Assembly: GCA_014529385.2 (NCBI GenBank)
Contig: CM043942.1
Location: forward strand, 28,573,469 to 28,637,468
Direction of reading: 5' to 3'
From: Adiantum capillus-veneris
Taxonomy: Eukaryota; Streptophyta; Polypodiopsida; Polypodiales; Pteridaceae
DNA length: 64,000 nt
Position 1 is the first letter of the stretch; each line of letters opens with the position of its first letter. Both the position numbers and the translations under genes were made by a program. Below the pieces are notes generated by a model. That model saw only the letters and a list, made by a program, of their open reading frames with translations, was not told the origin of the DNA and did not search any database. This document shows positions 30,840 through 42,068 of the stretch, piece after piece.

Positions 30840-30851
30840 GCTCTGATACCA
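30840..30851 (-). promoter_or_regulatory. Element G primer-binding site
   Basis: TGGTATCAGAGC on the minus strand, one base from the 5' LTR. Confidence 0.93.
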
Positions 30852-30852
30852 A

Positions 30853-32080
30853 TGTAAGGTGCAGCGGAAGTGAATGTTGAGCTTTGCTCAAGATAAGTGC
30901 TCAGAACTGTGCTCAAGGTTCCTTTTACTTACGGAAGGGAGAGCCTTCCGTTCCTTTAATGAGGGAGTGCAATGGACACAAACAAAGTGATGGACACTGT
31001 GAATGAAGGTGCATGAAACTGAGAGATAGAGAGAGAAGAATACGACACCAGAATGCTATCAAAACCCTCCTCTGAAGGCCCCACTCTCTGTGGCGAGAGC
31101 GGTCTACTTATGATTGCACAAATCTCTACAATGCTTGGACTTGCCGGACGATGTCGACGACGATGAGACGGCTGAAATCTAAAAACGCCAATGGCTGAAA
31201 TCTGCAAATCTTTATCTGCTGAATTTTGACTTTATATCGGTAACGATGTCGATGGCGACGATGAGACGACGACGCGTTGAAAACGCAGATGCTGTAATCT
31301 GCGTTTTCCTGACTGAATCTGCAAACCTTGCAAGATCTGACCGTGCGGCGAGGATCTGCTGCGGGAAGGTGAGATCTATGAGGTTCGGGGTTCTACTGCG
31401 GGTACTGAATGCTGAAAACTGAAAACGTTCCTTGATGTTCCGTCGCGGTGAATCTGCAAAACACTGAAGTGTGATGCTGATGCAAAAACGCTAGGAGCTG
31501 AGTTCGGCTGCTGGGGAAAATCCACTAATGCTAGGGCTGATCTACTGTCGTGAAGTGGTTCTGCTGTGTCTACCAATGCTGAAGCTCCTCTGCAATGCAA
31601 AATCGCCAAGGCTGATATGTCCTTGCAAAACGTTAGCTTGATGCTGAGTTGCAAAAACGCTAGGTCATGCAGTTGGGGGTCTTGCTGAGAAGGTGCCTGT
31701 TGAGCGGTGCTCCTGCTGCCTCTTCTGCCAGAAAGTGCTAGCTTTGGTTGCTTATATACAAACTTAGCAAAATTGCCCTACCTATTTTCCAACAAAAGTC
31801 ACTTAAAAATAATAAGTGAAAAATGTCAAAAATAGGAAAAATAGGTTTAATGCATTGGAAAATTCCCCTGATGGATTCTGATGGATTCTGATGGGAATGC
31901 TTATGATCATGTTGTGTGCAACCGAAGGATATGCATCTAATCTAAGTGTCTGGACATGCACGGTGTGCGAACAGACTCACAAAAGTGACATATCACTTCC
32001 TATTCTAGATTGACTTGACTGACTGAACCCTGGTCGTGTTGTAGCTTGTCGGACAATAGGGTTGGATGTGTCACGTGACA
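30853..32080 (-). repeat. Element G 5' LTR
   Basis: 1,228 bp, TGTAAGG to TGTCACGTGACA. It differs from the 3' LTR by scattered substitutions and small indels, including a repeated GATGGATTCT near 31,870. Confidence 0.93.
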
Positions 32081-32085
32081 CATTG

Positions 32086-32700
32086 CCTGCCCACCTTCAT
32101 TGTAATCCTTAGGCTGACTCAAAGGAGTCGAATTGTCATAAACAGGTGCCTCCCAAATTGACCATTCACGCACACACATCGCCTGTTTTACCTGTCATAT
32201 CTGCATTTTGGGCATATGGCTGCGAAAAACCAACCATACCAAATTGAGTTCCACGCATTCGAAATTGACCATAGACACCCTGAAAACCTGGTTGGACACC
32301 CATATTCCCATACATAGGGTTAACCATGCCTGGTTGCATTGTTGCAAAAACATTCCTTGGCATATAACCTGTGGAAGGTCCAGCCATACTAAACCGCCTC
32401 CAAAATAACCAGGATATGAAGTAGGTAATAGAAGGGTCTGACGCATAGCATGTTCATTACTCCCTTGACAATTCTCAAATGATTCATGTCGACGTAAAGC
32501 AAATTGCTTGGGATCAATGGACACCACTGGTTGCTCAATCACATGGGCTTTCCCTCGAGCATCACGAGATCTCTGTGCATTGGAAATCTCCTTTTCCTCC
32601 AACGGCTTAGTCATGCCCTGTGTCAGAGCCTGAAAACCCTGTGTCGAGCCTGAAATTCCTGTGTAGGAGCCCGTAAGAACTCCTGTATCCTTGGGTTCTT
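32086..32700 (-). pseudogene. Gypsy D gag, N-terminal region
   Basis: Minus-strand frames with a charged start (K-P-L-E-E-K-E-I-S-N-A-Q-R-S-R-D) and a Gly/Met/Tyr-rich strip (G-Y-M-P-R-N-V-F-A-T-M, G-F-Q-G-V-Y-G-Q-F). Gypsy F has a comparable proline/tyrosine-rich gag leader. A frameshift lies near 32,400. It joins the fragment at 27,622 across element G. Confidence 0.65.
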
Positions 32701-33030
32701 AACCAACTGCTGAAACATTCGATGTAGCTACACACTTGAACTCTGAACAACTTGTCCTCTTCTTAAAGAGTTGAAGGAACTTTCTCTATGCCATGTGAGG
32801 AAGATCCCTCTTCAGGTACTTGGTCTCTCTTCTTTACCATGACAATAAGCTTTGTGTTGCTTTCACCCACAACAATCCACACTGCACATTTTGAAGAAAA
32901 AGTGACTATCCCGGTAATAAGGGCGGTACTACTTCAATTACCTGTTGACTTTACACAGCACTGCAAAGAAAAGAGAACACATATGCGTTCAATGACTAGA
33001 TCGTCACTGCACACACAAAGACCAACACCA
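32701..33030. other. Gypsy D leader, no gene seen
   Basis: Presumed leader between gag D and the LTR arm at 33,031. No clean primer-binding site and no convincing coding frame. Confidence 0.4.
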
Positions 33031-33215
33031 TGTAGGCCCCAAAGACTCGCGCCTCTTTCGGTATTTCTTTATTTAATTGAAAACAGACGTTCCGAACACT
33101 TGAATCGAACTCTCACCAAGCTGTCCAAGCCTGTCATGGGCTGAAATTGCAGGTTTCCGACCTGATTTCCGTAGCATAACGGTGCCAAACCCCTGTAGGT
33201 CAAAAGTACACCTCT
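33031..33215 (-). repeat. Degenerate LTR arm, minus orientation
   Basis: Contains, on the minus strand, the LTR motif AAAGAAATACCGAAAGAGGCG followed by CTTTGGGGCCTACA. The segment up to about 33,215 is inverted relative to 34,340-34,545 (CACCAAGCTGTCCAA and TTGGACAGCTTGGTG; ACCCCTGTAGGTCAAAAGTAC and its complement). Confidence 0.65.
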
Positions 33216-34339
33216 ACGACGGATTCCCTCACATTTTAGAAGTTTTTCATTGAGCTTTAAAAGAATGTCAGCATTTCGTAATTCCCTGTTGTGTCACTGC
33301 CAAATGCCCAAAACCCTATCTAAGCATCCCAAGGCCTTCCCGAGGCTCCCCTGGTGTTTTCTTATAAATTAGGTGTGAAACCCTAAACCTGCAGCAGCAG
33401 AAAAGCACAGCAAGCTGTCATTGTCTGTTTTGGATCCTTTTGAGTGAAGCGAACACGTTTACACGTGTCCCAAGTGCTCCTGCACGCAATGGGACAATCC
33501 CCCTGTGAACGAGTTTTCACACGAGAATACTTTCCAAATTTGCAATCTTTCGCGATGGAACTATGCGTACCTGTGGGGGATTAGCAATTAGCTAATCCGA
33601 TTCCTGTTCAGAAGGCTCTTGCCTTGGCAAACGCGCATAAAACCCCCAGAACTGTACATGATCATCTGAGTAGCCCAACTAGTGGGACATTACCATATGT
33701 GCAAAGGGGAGAGAGAGATGCACGAGAGTAGATCATCACGCTACATGAGACAAAGGAGAAAGCGAGATTTCCATTAAAGCTGTGAGCCTGCACCCACTAC
33801 TCACACACAATGTAAATGCACACTAACTTAAAAATCAACCTCCGCTCTCATTTGGGCGCCCCCTCTTGCTGAGGGATCCTTCTGGAGCTTCCAAATTTGA
33901 CAAGTGTCCAGTTTGCCCCTTTGGTTTAATTTCCTCGTTCCCACCAACTTATAAAGTTGTGACTTGCCAAGTGGCCCAAACTCCATTTGGCGCACACAGG
34001 CTTCCATACTCGTCAGAATTCAGTGTTAACTGGCCCGACCAGTCCAAACTAACTGATCTAGATTCCCAATATGAAAAACCCGTTCGGTCGCAACCATTTC
34101 ACACTGGCCATGCAATGTCCACTTGCACTTTTCAAGGGTTTAGGGGAAAACAAGTAAAAATAAAATAAATAAAAATATGTCATACATATTTAAAGAAGGC
34201 AACAGGATAAATACACCTCCTCGTGACAACGGAAGCTGCTGAGACATGCGTAGACTTGTTTGCTCCGCTCAAAACGATCCAAAACAGAAAATTACAGCCT
34301 GCTGAAATTGACCTGCAGCTCACCAGAAAGGTTCCTAAA
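33216..34339. other. Spacer between inverted LTR arms
   Basis: No gene recognised. A TATAAATT lies at about 33,364. A plus-strand open frame at 33,866-34,168 has no recognisable motif. The stretch may be the remaining parts of two LTRs in opposite orientation. Confidence 0.4.
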
Positions 34340-34560
34340 TGCAAGGGAAAGTATCATAAATGTGTACTTTTGACCTACAGGGGTCTGGCGTCATTATGGT
34401 TCAAAATTGAACAAAACCTGCAATTACAACCCTTGACAGGTTTGGACAGCTTGGTGGGAGTTAGATGAAAGTGTTGATGTCGTTTATTTGCAATAAGAAT
34501 AAAGAAATACGGAAAGGGCGTCAGTCTTTGGGGCCTAGAAGGTGTTGCTGTCTACTTGGG
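34340..34560 (+). repeat. Degenerate LTR arm, plus orientation
   Basis: Inverted counterpart of 33,031-33,215. Holds AATAAAGAAATACGGAAAGG followed by CTTTGGGGCCTA at about 34,497-34,536. Confidence 0.65.
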
Positions 34561-34879
34561 AGTGCTCTAGCTACCAAGTCGTGAAGTGTCTTGAAGTGTT
34601 GAATACCAGTCACATCACAGGTTTATTCGTGCAATTGCTTTGTGACGTAAAGTACAAGAAAAGTTAGTCAACGTAAAGATCAAGTGAAAGCCAACGTTTA
34701 CCACCCTTTAGTGAGGCTATTGGCCGGTTCCAATCACACTCTTTTCATGTCTATTCAACAGATCCCGTCTTCTTGCTTACACCATTGGGATATAGACCGG
34801 GCACTCTACGGATGATTTCCGATACTATCCATCAATTGGACCTCGCTCACAGGGATCAATTTTTACTAAGATCAAAACC
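34561..34879. other. No gene seen
   Basis: AT-rich sequence without a supported frame, between the LTR arm and the copia gag relic; it may be the copia leader or later gag sequence. Confidence 0.4.
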
Positions 34880-35228
34880 ATCACTCTCTCAAGTGTGATT
34901 GTACACCTCATATTGGCAAGCCAATATGTTCCATGCCTCATGTGCTTTAGTGGTATGTTGAACCAAAGTGAGAATAGAATCACTTACACACATGACGATG
35001 GCGCACAATGCATCTGCATTCCTTCTTTTTCAGGCACGTAGAAGAGTAGCGTCCGGGGGAATTACAAGGCTTGGATTTGCCCGATCAGTTGTTGTTGTGG
35101 GCTCCAGGTCTGCACCATTTGGCCCAATCACCGTATCCAGCGATTCAAAAATCTAGGATTGCCGAAATTTTGAATTTCCACATAGTGTAGTTGGTGCCAT
35201 CAAGCTCGCCTTCCATCATGTTCCATGA
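34880..35228 (-). pseudogene. Copia gag relic (UBN2/DUF4219 type)
   Basis: Minus strand: L-D-G-T-N-Y-T-M-W-K-F-K-I near 35,200-35,160, the conserved copia gag start, then V-C-V-S-D-S-I-L-T-L-V and T-T-K-A-H-E-A-W-N-I-L near 34,990-34,915, the capsid helix. Stops and a frame change occur between and after these. It differs from the gag of copia A/E, so it is another family. Confidence 0.75.
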
Positions 35229-35600
35229 AGGCTGGTGGATGAATGCGAAGCAGAGTAGCACCGGCAGTATCACTTTAAGACGCCGACATGATTGATTTTG
35301 CACGGTAACACAAGTATCTCTCATACTCAGCTGTTGCAGACTCTTCGCAACCAGTGGGATACTTCAATGGGCTCCTCCAACGCAATGAAGAGGCATAGAT
35401 AATCTTTTCACCAGACATGGGCGAGATCTTCAGTCCTCTCCACTCTGGACCATGGATACATCACATGGCACTACGCACCTCCTCATGATTCATTTTGCAT
35501 TCTTCATACAGGGCACTTTGATGTACACATAACACTCGCTTTGTACTCTCCATCTTGTACATCCTCTGGGTGATAGGCCTCTGAGCATCCACAGCGGTCT
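35229..35600 (-). other. Unassigned open segment
   Basis: The minus strand reads in one frame for most of 35,575-35,285, with one TGA near 35,460. It includes C-V-H-Q-S-A-L-Y-E-E-C-K-M and Y-A-S-S-L-R-W-R-S-P-L. I recognise no family. It could be a decayed host exon or the upstream part of the copia relic. Confidence 0.3.
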
Positions 35601-37041
35601 CTTTTAAGTTTTTACACTGTATACCACAACTTTTTGTGCCAAAAAAAAAGGGGTATAGGACCAGTGGTAGAGCAATCCAACTAGGAAGGTGAGGGAGAAC
35701 AGAGGGGATAACCGGACAAAATCTGCAAAATCAAAGGAAGGCGAAGTCCCGCGGGAAGAATTCAATAAGGAAGCACTTGCTGACGCCGAGGCGGGAGAAA
35801 CCAACACGAGGGAGTCAAGCTCTAGCAAGGGAAGAGGGGGGCAAGTGCTACTAGGTAGAGAGGGGTCGAATTAACGTGTTGAATAGTGACTGCCAGAAGT
35901 AAGTAAAAATGCTATCACATGATGTACTCAGGAGGAACACATTTCCTCTCTATCATCCTGGATAAGCTACATAGCTCCTGGTTGTGTACAGGGACCTTGT
36001 CATTGAACAGACTTGGCGGGATGCTACCTCATATCTGACAGAAAATCTGGAGAAGGTTTTGTGTGCCATGTGACACCTTTGTCGAGGATCCAAAACACGC
36101 AAGCCACCAACCGTGAGAACAGACTTCGCCTTGACCCATAGGAACTTCCGAACTTGGTCCTAGGAGATCACCTCCATATGGACAAGGGTAGGAGATGTAT
36201 TTGCTCGAAGGCTTTGTGAAGACTCCGACTCTTAGACCTTCTCTTTATTGTCACTACGTGAACTTAAGAAGCTTGGGCTGAAGGTGGTATTTAATGAGCA
36301 CAAGGTGGCAATTGGGACAAAAATTGAGCCCAAGAAAAGAAGATATGGTAGAGAAAATAGATGATGCTCTTAGGCCAGTTACTCCGGACCAATTTATTGC
36401 CAAACAAGACCAATTACATTACAATGAAGTCCCCGTATTGAGTTTTCCCGTCTTTTGAAGCTTGTTGTGTGCGCTTTGCAATATTGCATCTACACATGTT
36501 GGATGACGCTTTCACATCACAAGGCTTCATTCTGCAACTCTACAAGAAGCCCTCCTGAAGCCATGTCAAGTCATTTCCGGTAGTCTTACCACAACAGCAA
36601 AAAACCAGTAAGAGACGCATGAGCAGCTCAACCCTTGTTCCTTATTTTGATAGAAAGGAAGCATCCATGGTTAAGAGAAGCTTGAAGCCCGAGGTTTAAA
36701 CTCCATAGACATCAAACCATTACAAGAGATTCAGAGTATGTGAAAGGTTAAGAGCTCGGAGGCTAAAACTTTGAGAAAATGGTTAAGAGCTTGAGCCTTA
36801 TAGGAGGTATTTGCACTTGAACAGAGACTCAGGGCTTACATTAATTCAAAGGTCTTCATGCTTTGCACAGACATCACAACTAACTAAGCCCAGTACTAGC
36901 AAAGGCACTGTTAAGTGTTCATGGCCATGGCATTGTGAACTACAGAAAAAAAAATACGATCACGTTGGCATACAACCTAACAAAGGTAGCAGAATCTTTT
37001 CTCAGTGTACTGAGTGAATAAAAAGGAAAGAGAGAACTTAC
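35601..37041. other. Sparse region downstream of the F-box exon
   Basis: No gene supported. 35,640-35,880 is G- and A-rich, compositionally unlike its surroundings. The rest may be intron of the F-box/LysM gene on the minus strand; I could not find the next LysM exon by eye. Confidence 0.4.
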
Positions 37042-37368
37042 ATGGACTTCATATTTTACTGCTAAGCTGGCCACTGTGTCCCAGCGCTGAACCACATGGG
37101 AAATCGCAAAGCGACTGAGATTTGCATCACGCCAGAAGCTTGTAGATAAGGGCCTTCCAACAACTTCTGCAAACTTCCAGGCTTCTTTAAGCCTGTTTGA
37201 AAGAACCAAAGGATCACCAGCTATGCAGTGCCAAAGGCGGCAGACACATGCCGCACGAGCCAATGAATCTATTGGTAGTTTCTGTAAGATTGCTCTCCAT
37301 AGGTCTGCTGTAAGAAGGTCGTTCTCCCCATGTAAAGTTGAATTCGATAAACATTTCACATTGACCAT
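37042..37368 (-). CDS. F-box/LysM protein, one exon
   Basis: 109 codons. F-box at residues about 17-60: L-W-R-A-I-L-Q-K-L-P-I-D-S-L-A-R-A-A-C-V-C-R-L-W, the site that binds SKP1 in SCF ubiquitin ligases. Then F-W-R-D-A-N-L-S-R-F-A-I-S-H and the first half of a LysM domain, R-W-D-T-V-A-S-L-A-V-K-Y-E-V-H. This arrangement is known from a conserved plant F-box/LysM family (Arabidopsis At1g55000 type). A good donor, CAT|GTAAGT, ends the exon at 37,042, in the middle of LysM as expected. An in-frame TAG lies 7 codons upstream of the ATG, but a pyrimidine-rich TTTCTAG there could also be an acceptor, so an upstream exon is possible. It is the only probable host gene in the window. Confidence 0.8.
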
Positions 37369-39150
37369 GGGCTCCTGTCGATGCTCCTAGAAAGTGACAC
37401 AAACTAGTGAATAGAACTGCTCGCTATGATGACTTACAACAGCATCTGCTAACAGCATGCATCAATGCAACATAAAGCAAAGTACCTTTAGCAGCACTAC
37501 ACCCCAAGAAAAAAGAGTACCTTTATGAGGTCTAACTAAACTTCAATGATTGAATCAAAAGAATGACAGAGTTTTTAAAGAAAGACTTAAACTATTATTT
37601 AAGGATTAGAATTAAGAGAAAAACATGTAGGTTTGGAGAGACTGGCATTCATGTATTTGAGCAACAACAAAACTGTATAATACAGGCGATGCCCAAAACA
37701 AAGAATATACCAAAATAGAAGACTACTGTGTACTTTCTAGACCCCATCACTCTTATTTAGAAACAAGAGTTCAAACCCTTCAAACAACAAGGCCAATAGA
37801 CAAAGCTGTGTTAGCTTCATTCCTTGACTAAGCGCTATACTTCAATGTAAATAGATGCAAATGAGAAGAAATGGGGCCTCCTCATTCTTCAAAATTTGAC
37901 ATTGTGTAACCACGGTTAAGATGTCATGAACACCATGGATCAGAGTTATGAGACCCTACTTACATCTCAGTGCTTAATGCAACACCTTTTTAGACCATTA
38001 GACCCAACCCATTCCTTGCAAGGGAGCAAAATGAAAGTCTATCACACTCTCAACTTCAAATGGCAAAGACACATTAGAACACTCTAAACGTCAAGCGCTA
38101 AACTTTCAATTGCACAATCAAAACTTCTAAACTTCTGCGAACATCACAGTCAACAGCATTGTATATGAGACACAAGAGTTCCTGCTGCCATTCAAAACCA
38201 GATATCCCAAATTGAAGTACAAATGCTAGTTATTCAGATTAATTAAAGGACTATTATGCATTGTGTCTATCTTTCTCTGACATTAAAAACCTGGTCGTCT
38301 CTTTGGAGGTTCTATCATCAACCATGGTGACATTTACAGGCATTGCGTGGTTATATGGCTATCTTGGCCCGCATATGCCGTTTTTTCCTTTATTGAGTGT
38401 TAAGACACATTCATTAATTGGGCCCCCATTTTCGGTCCTAGCATCTACCTTAAGTTTGATTTTAGGAATCAACTAAAGTAAACCCTACCTTCATTTTGTA
38501 TCAGACCGCAAGCATTTGTGAACTATTGCATCTTGGTAGGCTACAGTACATATTCCTCTCTCCCTCCCTTCATGTTTTAGGCCAATATTTGTGTTCCTCT
38601 CATCTCTCCTTCATGGTATCACTGCAAGAATGCTGAGAACGAAGCCCTTGCAAAACACAATTGAGAGGGTCCTACAAGAGTCTTCACCATGGTAGCCCAC
38701 CTCATTTGCTGTGTTTTGAGCATCAGCCTTATATCTGTGTTTTTTCGCAGCCAAAATCACTTTCCTGGTGGTCATTTTTGCAATGAGGGGGAGTGGTTTT
38801 GTCACAACTTGGTGACATGGCCTGCCGGCCCAAACCGATAGAGGACGATGACGAGCCGAGGCCAAGAAGCACTAGAAGAGTGTGCCTACCTTTGAGGCAG
38901 CAGCCCGCAATTTGTGGCACAAAACGAGGGCCGCACTGTCACAAACTGCTGACATCTCAAGCCATTGAAGAACGGAGCCAACCTGCAGATCCTGGCCGAG
39001 ACGCCTAAACCCTAAGTAAAGAAGCAAATGCAGCAGAAGAAATTTAAGTCTTGCCGAGTGGCCTATTTTTAAAGAAGAGTTCCCACCTACTTAAGGGACC
39101 CCCTCCGATGGAGCTTAAGTGACCTAAAGGCATTAAAAATTAAAGCGGGG
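37369..39150. other. Upstream of the F-box exon, no gene established
   Basis: AT-rich, low in repeats. A GC-richer stretch at 38,610-39,010 is open on both strands (for example minus 38,865-38,611) and may be a 5' exon or UTR; no domain is recognised. A plant-like AAACCCTAA motif lies at 39,007-39,015. Confidence 0.4.
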
Positions 39151-39152
39151 CC

Positions 39153-39153
<1 letters not shown>

Positions 39154-39206
<53 letters not shown>
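39154..39206. repeat. (CA)n microsatellite
   Basis: About 26 CA units, just before the gypsy F LTR. Confidence 0.95.
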
Positions 39207-39210
<4 letters not shown>

Positions 39211-39222
39211 AAGCGTAAAAAT

Positions 39223-39658
39223 TGATGACGTGGCAACCGGTACGGAATCCCGGATTTCGCAACGACATGCTGACGTGGCAGTTGTATTGATTTCCGCAAA
39301 ACACGCTGGCAGCTTTTGGCGCTAGTGCTTACGGGACCAATTGCTTTTGAGTTTGATTTTCATGTTGACTACTTTTCATGTAATTGCTTTTCAAGGCCAA
39401 GGGCCTTTAAATTTTTGAAGAGGGCTCATTCTTCAGTGTGGAGGTGCAGGGATTGGAGTACCGGCATTGTACTCAGTTGACGCAATATAAAGAAATACCG
39501 AAAGGGGCGCCAACGTTTGGGGCCAGTCCTCGCTGGGGTGGAATTCTGCCACTCCGTGTCGCGTGTGGTCTCTCTCTTTCAGTTCAGTTGTTATTGAAGT
39601 GCTAAAAGTTTGTTCAATTTGTTCTTGTCTATTGGCACGTGGTGCCCGTCTCGTGACA
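39223..39658 (+). repeat. Gypsy F 5' LTR
   Basis: Ends CTCGTGACA one base before a perfect PBS. The start is placed at the TGATGACG at 39,223 but could be earlier. It carries the motif AAAGAAATACCGAAAGGGGCG followed by TTTGGGGCC (39,488-39,523), preceded by AATATA. Confidence 0.7.
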
Positions 39659-39659
39659 G

Positions 39660-39671
39660 TGGTATCAGAGC
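39660..39671 (+). promoter_or_regulatory. Gypsy F primer-binding site
   Basis: TGGTATCAGAGC, exact initiator tRNA-Met PBS. The leader runs on to 39,777, where copia E is inserted, and resumes at 45,668. Confidence 0.92.
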
Positions 39672-39777
39672 TTCAGAGTCCAGACGTGTGCTTTTCTCAA
39701 AGAATACCGGTCCTACCAAAGAATAGACAGAGCAAACCGGCGCTTCCAAAGTTTACTGGGAATTAGCCACTCCCACC

Positions 39778-39951
39778 TGTTGGGTTAAAGGCCCAAATGA
39801 CCCCTTTAATGTATATTTTTAAAGGTTACTAACCTTTGGCCAAGTTCACATTGAACTTGGCCACCACTAACTTAAAAATGGTCCTATACTTTAATAAAGG
39901 GAAGGAGAGCCCAATCTTGACTCTCACTTATTCCCCTTCACAAAACATGTA

Positions 39952-40005
<54 letters not shown>

Positions 40006-40116
40006 TCTTTGATTCCTAGCGTCCCACCTCTGTAGGCCATCGCCTTCTCTCCAAGCCTCTAGCCCTGCACATCGTCTCGTGCTCCATCACTTGCACACAT
40101 TGTTACGCACTCATCA
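39778..40116 (+). repeat. Copia E 5' LTR
   Basis: 339 bp, TGTTGGG to ACTCATCA. It is longer than the 3' LTR mainly because its CT microsatellite (39,954-40,002) is expanded; the 3' LTR has only a few CT units there. Confidence 0.95.
39954..40002. repeat. (CT)n microsatellite in the LTR
   Basis: About 24 CT units inside the 5' LTR of copia E. Confidence 0.95.
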
Positions 40117-40118
40117 AC

Positions 40119-40130
40119 TCGGATCAGAGC
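40119..40130 (+). promoter_or_regulatory. Copia E primer-binding site, diverged
   Basis: TCGGATCAGAGC, ten of twelve bases as in TGGTATCAGAGC. Confidence 0.75.
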
Positions 40131-40868
40131 CAAATTAGGGTTTGCTTCCAAACCTGCAAACGCTGATTTTCAGCCAAGGAGGTCAACTTTCATGCAAGAT
40201 TTTACAATTTTATCGCCAAAGGACTCGTCTCCGGACACTAGAGGGCTCCGGGCTAGTCAAATTGACCTAAAACAAGCTGAAATTAAGTCAAAATCAACAA
40301 ATTACAGGTTATGACAGGAAAATACAAGTTTTGCAAATCATGTATTAAGGTGTGGGAACATCTTTACTAAGTCCCCGCTACCCGAAAACAAAGAAATTGC
40401 CGAAAAACAAGTCCCAAAACATGTGTTTTCAGCAAATTTCATATTTACGCAAGTTTCTGCAAGTGTATTTGATGCATCTACATTGAGGAAAGTGCAAATT
40501 GATGCAATTTATGCACATTTGACAAGTTTTGGCTATGTATAACCATTTGTGGCTCAATTTTCTGCAATTTAATGCTACAAATTGGGGCTTTTGCTAATAC
40601 ATGCTTCTAAAGGCTGTGCATTAGCCTAATGTATGTCCTGTGAGGCTAAAAACAACTAAAATTGTTGTTTTCGAGCACAAATTCACTCGCTGAAATTTCC
40701 TGCGCATAAATTTCAGAAATTGTTTTTTGTGCCTAAATTGACCCATTTTGCCCCAAATTACCCCTGTGACCATTTGAAGCTGTAGTGCACACGTTTGTGA
40801 GGTTATACTCCGTTTTTCGTACATTTTGTCCAAAAATTCGGCGTATTAGCTCTCTCATTCGTGCAACT

Positions 40869-41660
40869 ATGGCCTCATCTTCTTCGGATGTGAAAAATCT
40901 ATTCGAGATTAAGAGGTTTGATGGAACAGGTTTCGACCTTTGGAAAGACAGGATCGAGGGAATCCTATTTCTCAAGGATTGTGAAAGGGCACTTGAACAG
41001 GTAAAGCCACAGAATATGTCGGATGAAGCATGGGTTAGTCTGAACAGGAAGACAGTTACATACATTAAAATGGCCATGACCGATGAGACAACCATTGATT
41101 TGAAAGGTCTCACAAATGCTTTTGATGTGTGGGAGAAGTTAAAGGCGATGTATGAGAATACAATGCCTATCAACCAAGTGCATTTGATGCGAAAACTTGT
41201 TGGCATGCAGCTAGATGAGTCCAAGAGCGCTGCAAAGCACTTGTCGTTGTTTACAAGTACTTTGTCGCAGTTATCGGATTCAGGTTTGCCTCCTTTTGAT
41301 GATAAGCTGAAAGCTATCTTCTTGCTTATGACCTTACCTGATTCATGGAAAACATTGGTGATTTCATTGTCGAATAACCCCAATTTGACCTTTGACGGTG
41401 TTAGGGGTTCTATCTTGAATGAGGAAATCAGGAGGAAAGCAGGTGGAGAGGGAGGCAGCTCTGCCAACATGGTTAGAGGCAGGACAGAGAAGAAGAATGT
41501 CTATGCACAAAGGAGTAAGAGTAAGAGTAAGGAAAGGGGAAATGCCAGCAAAGGCAAGGGTGATGTGACTTGCTATCAGTGTAGCAGGAAAGGTCACAAG
41601 AAACCAGATTTTGTAGGTACTACAAAGCTGAGTTAGAACAGAAAAAGAATGGCGGAGACA
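40869..41660 (+). pseudogene. Copia E gag
   Basis: Opens at ATG 40,869 (M-A-S-S-S-S-D-V-K). Copia capsid: F-D-G-T-G-F-D-L-W-K-D-R, D-V-W-E-K-L-K-A-M-Y, M-Q-L-D-E-S-K-S-A-A-K-H, L-L-M-T-L-P-D-S-W. The zinc knuckle C-Y-Q-C-S-R-K-G-H-K-K-P-D lacks its last Cys in this frame because two extra T occur at about 41,610; the frame then stops at 41,636. The N-terminus that copia A lacks is complete here. Confidence 0.92.
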
Positions 41661-41689
41661 AAAAGAAAGCGAAAAAGGAAGTCAAGACA

Positions 41690-42068
41690 GATGCACACAA
41701 TAGCTCAAAGGACAAAGAGAAGGCCAATGTGGCTTCTAGTGTTCTGATTGAGGAGTTGTCAGATGTCCTCTAGATGTAGAGGACATCTTGTGTGTCACTT
41801 TGTCAGATGATGATGCTTATGACCTTGATGCCTCTCTTAATGTTCATTCACAGGACATGCAAATCCCCAAGAGTGATCTTAGTGATGCTTTGTTGACTGT
41901 CAATGATGCATTATCCCAGACTTGGATAGTTGATTCCGGTGCTTCATTTCATGTGACTCCTATCAAGGAGTCTTTCTCTACTTTTGATGCAGGCAAGCAT
42001 GGCCATGTATACCTTGGAAACAATCATGCATGTTCCATTGAGGGTATTGGCACTGTGCATCTCTCCAT
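41690..42068 (+). pseudogene. Copia E protease, 5' part
   Basis: Acidic linker, then W-I-V-D-S-G-A-S-F-H-V-T with the catalytic D-S-G, then G-N-N-H-A-C-S-I-E-G-I-G. A short palindromic insertion at 41,761-41,788 puts a stop in the linker. The frame is lost at 42,069, where foreign sequence begins. Confidence 0.88.

Larger units (their letters stand above)
27628..32080 (-). mobile_element. Non-autonomous LTR element G (CACGTG family), complete
   Basis: 4,453 bp, with both LTRs (27,628-28,818; 30,853-32,080), PBS and PPT. Target sites are CACTG (27,623-27,627) and CATTG (32,081-32,085), one mismatch. The internal part of about 2.0 kb codes for gag leader, coiled coil, His/Asp tract and tail. 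The gag core, zinc knuckle, protease, RT and integrase core are all absent, so it must be mobilised in trans, if at all. It splits the gag of gypsy D. Confidence 0.92.

Noticed and set aside
33866-34168. Plus-strand 100-codon frame with C-P-V-C-P-F
   Set aside because: No recognisable domain, no conservation evidence, and it lies between degenerate LTR arms.
39087-39299. Minus-strand frame with Cys-Val repeat
   Set aside because: Translation of the CA microsatellite.
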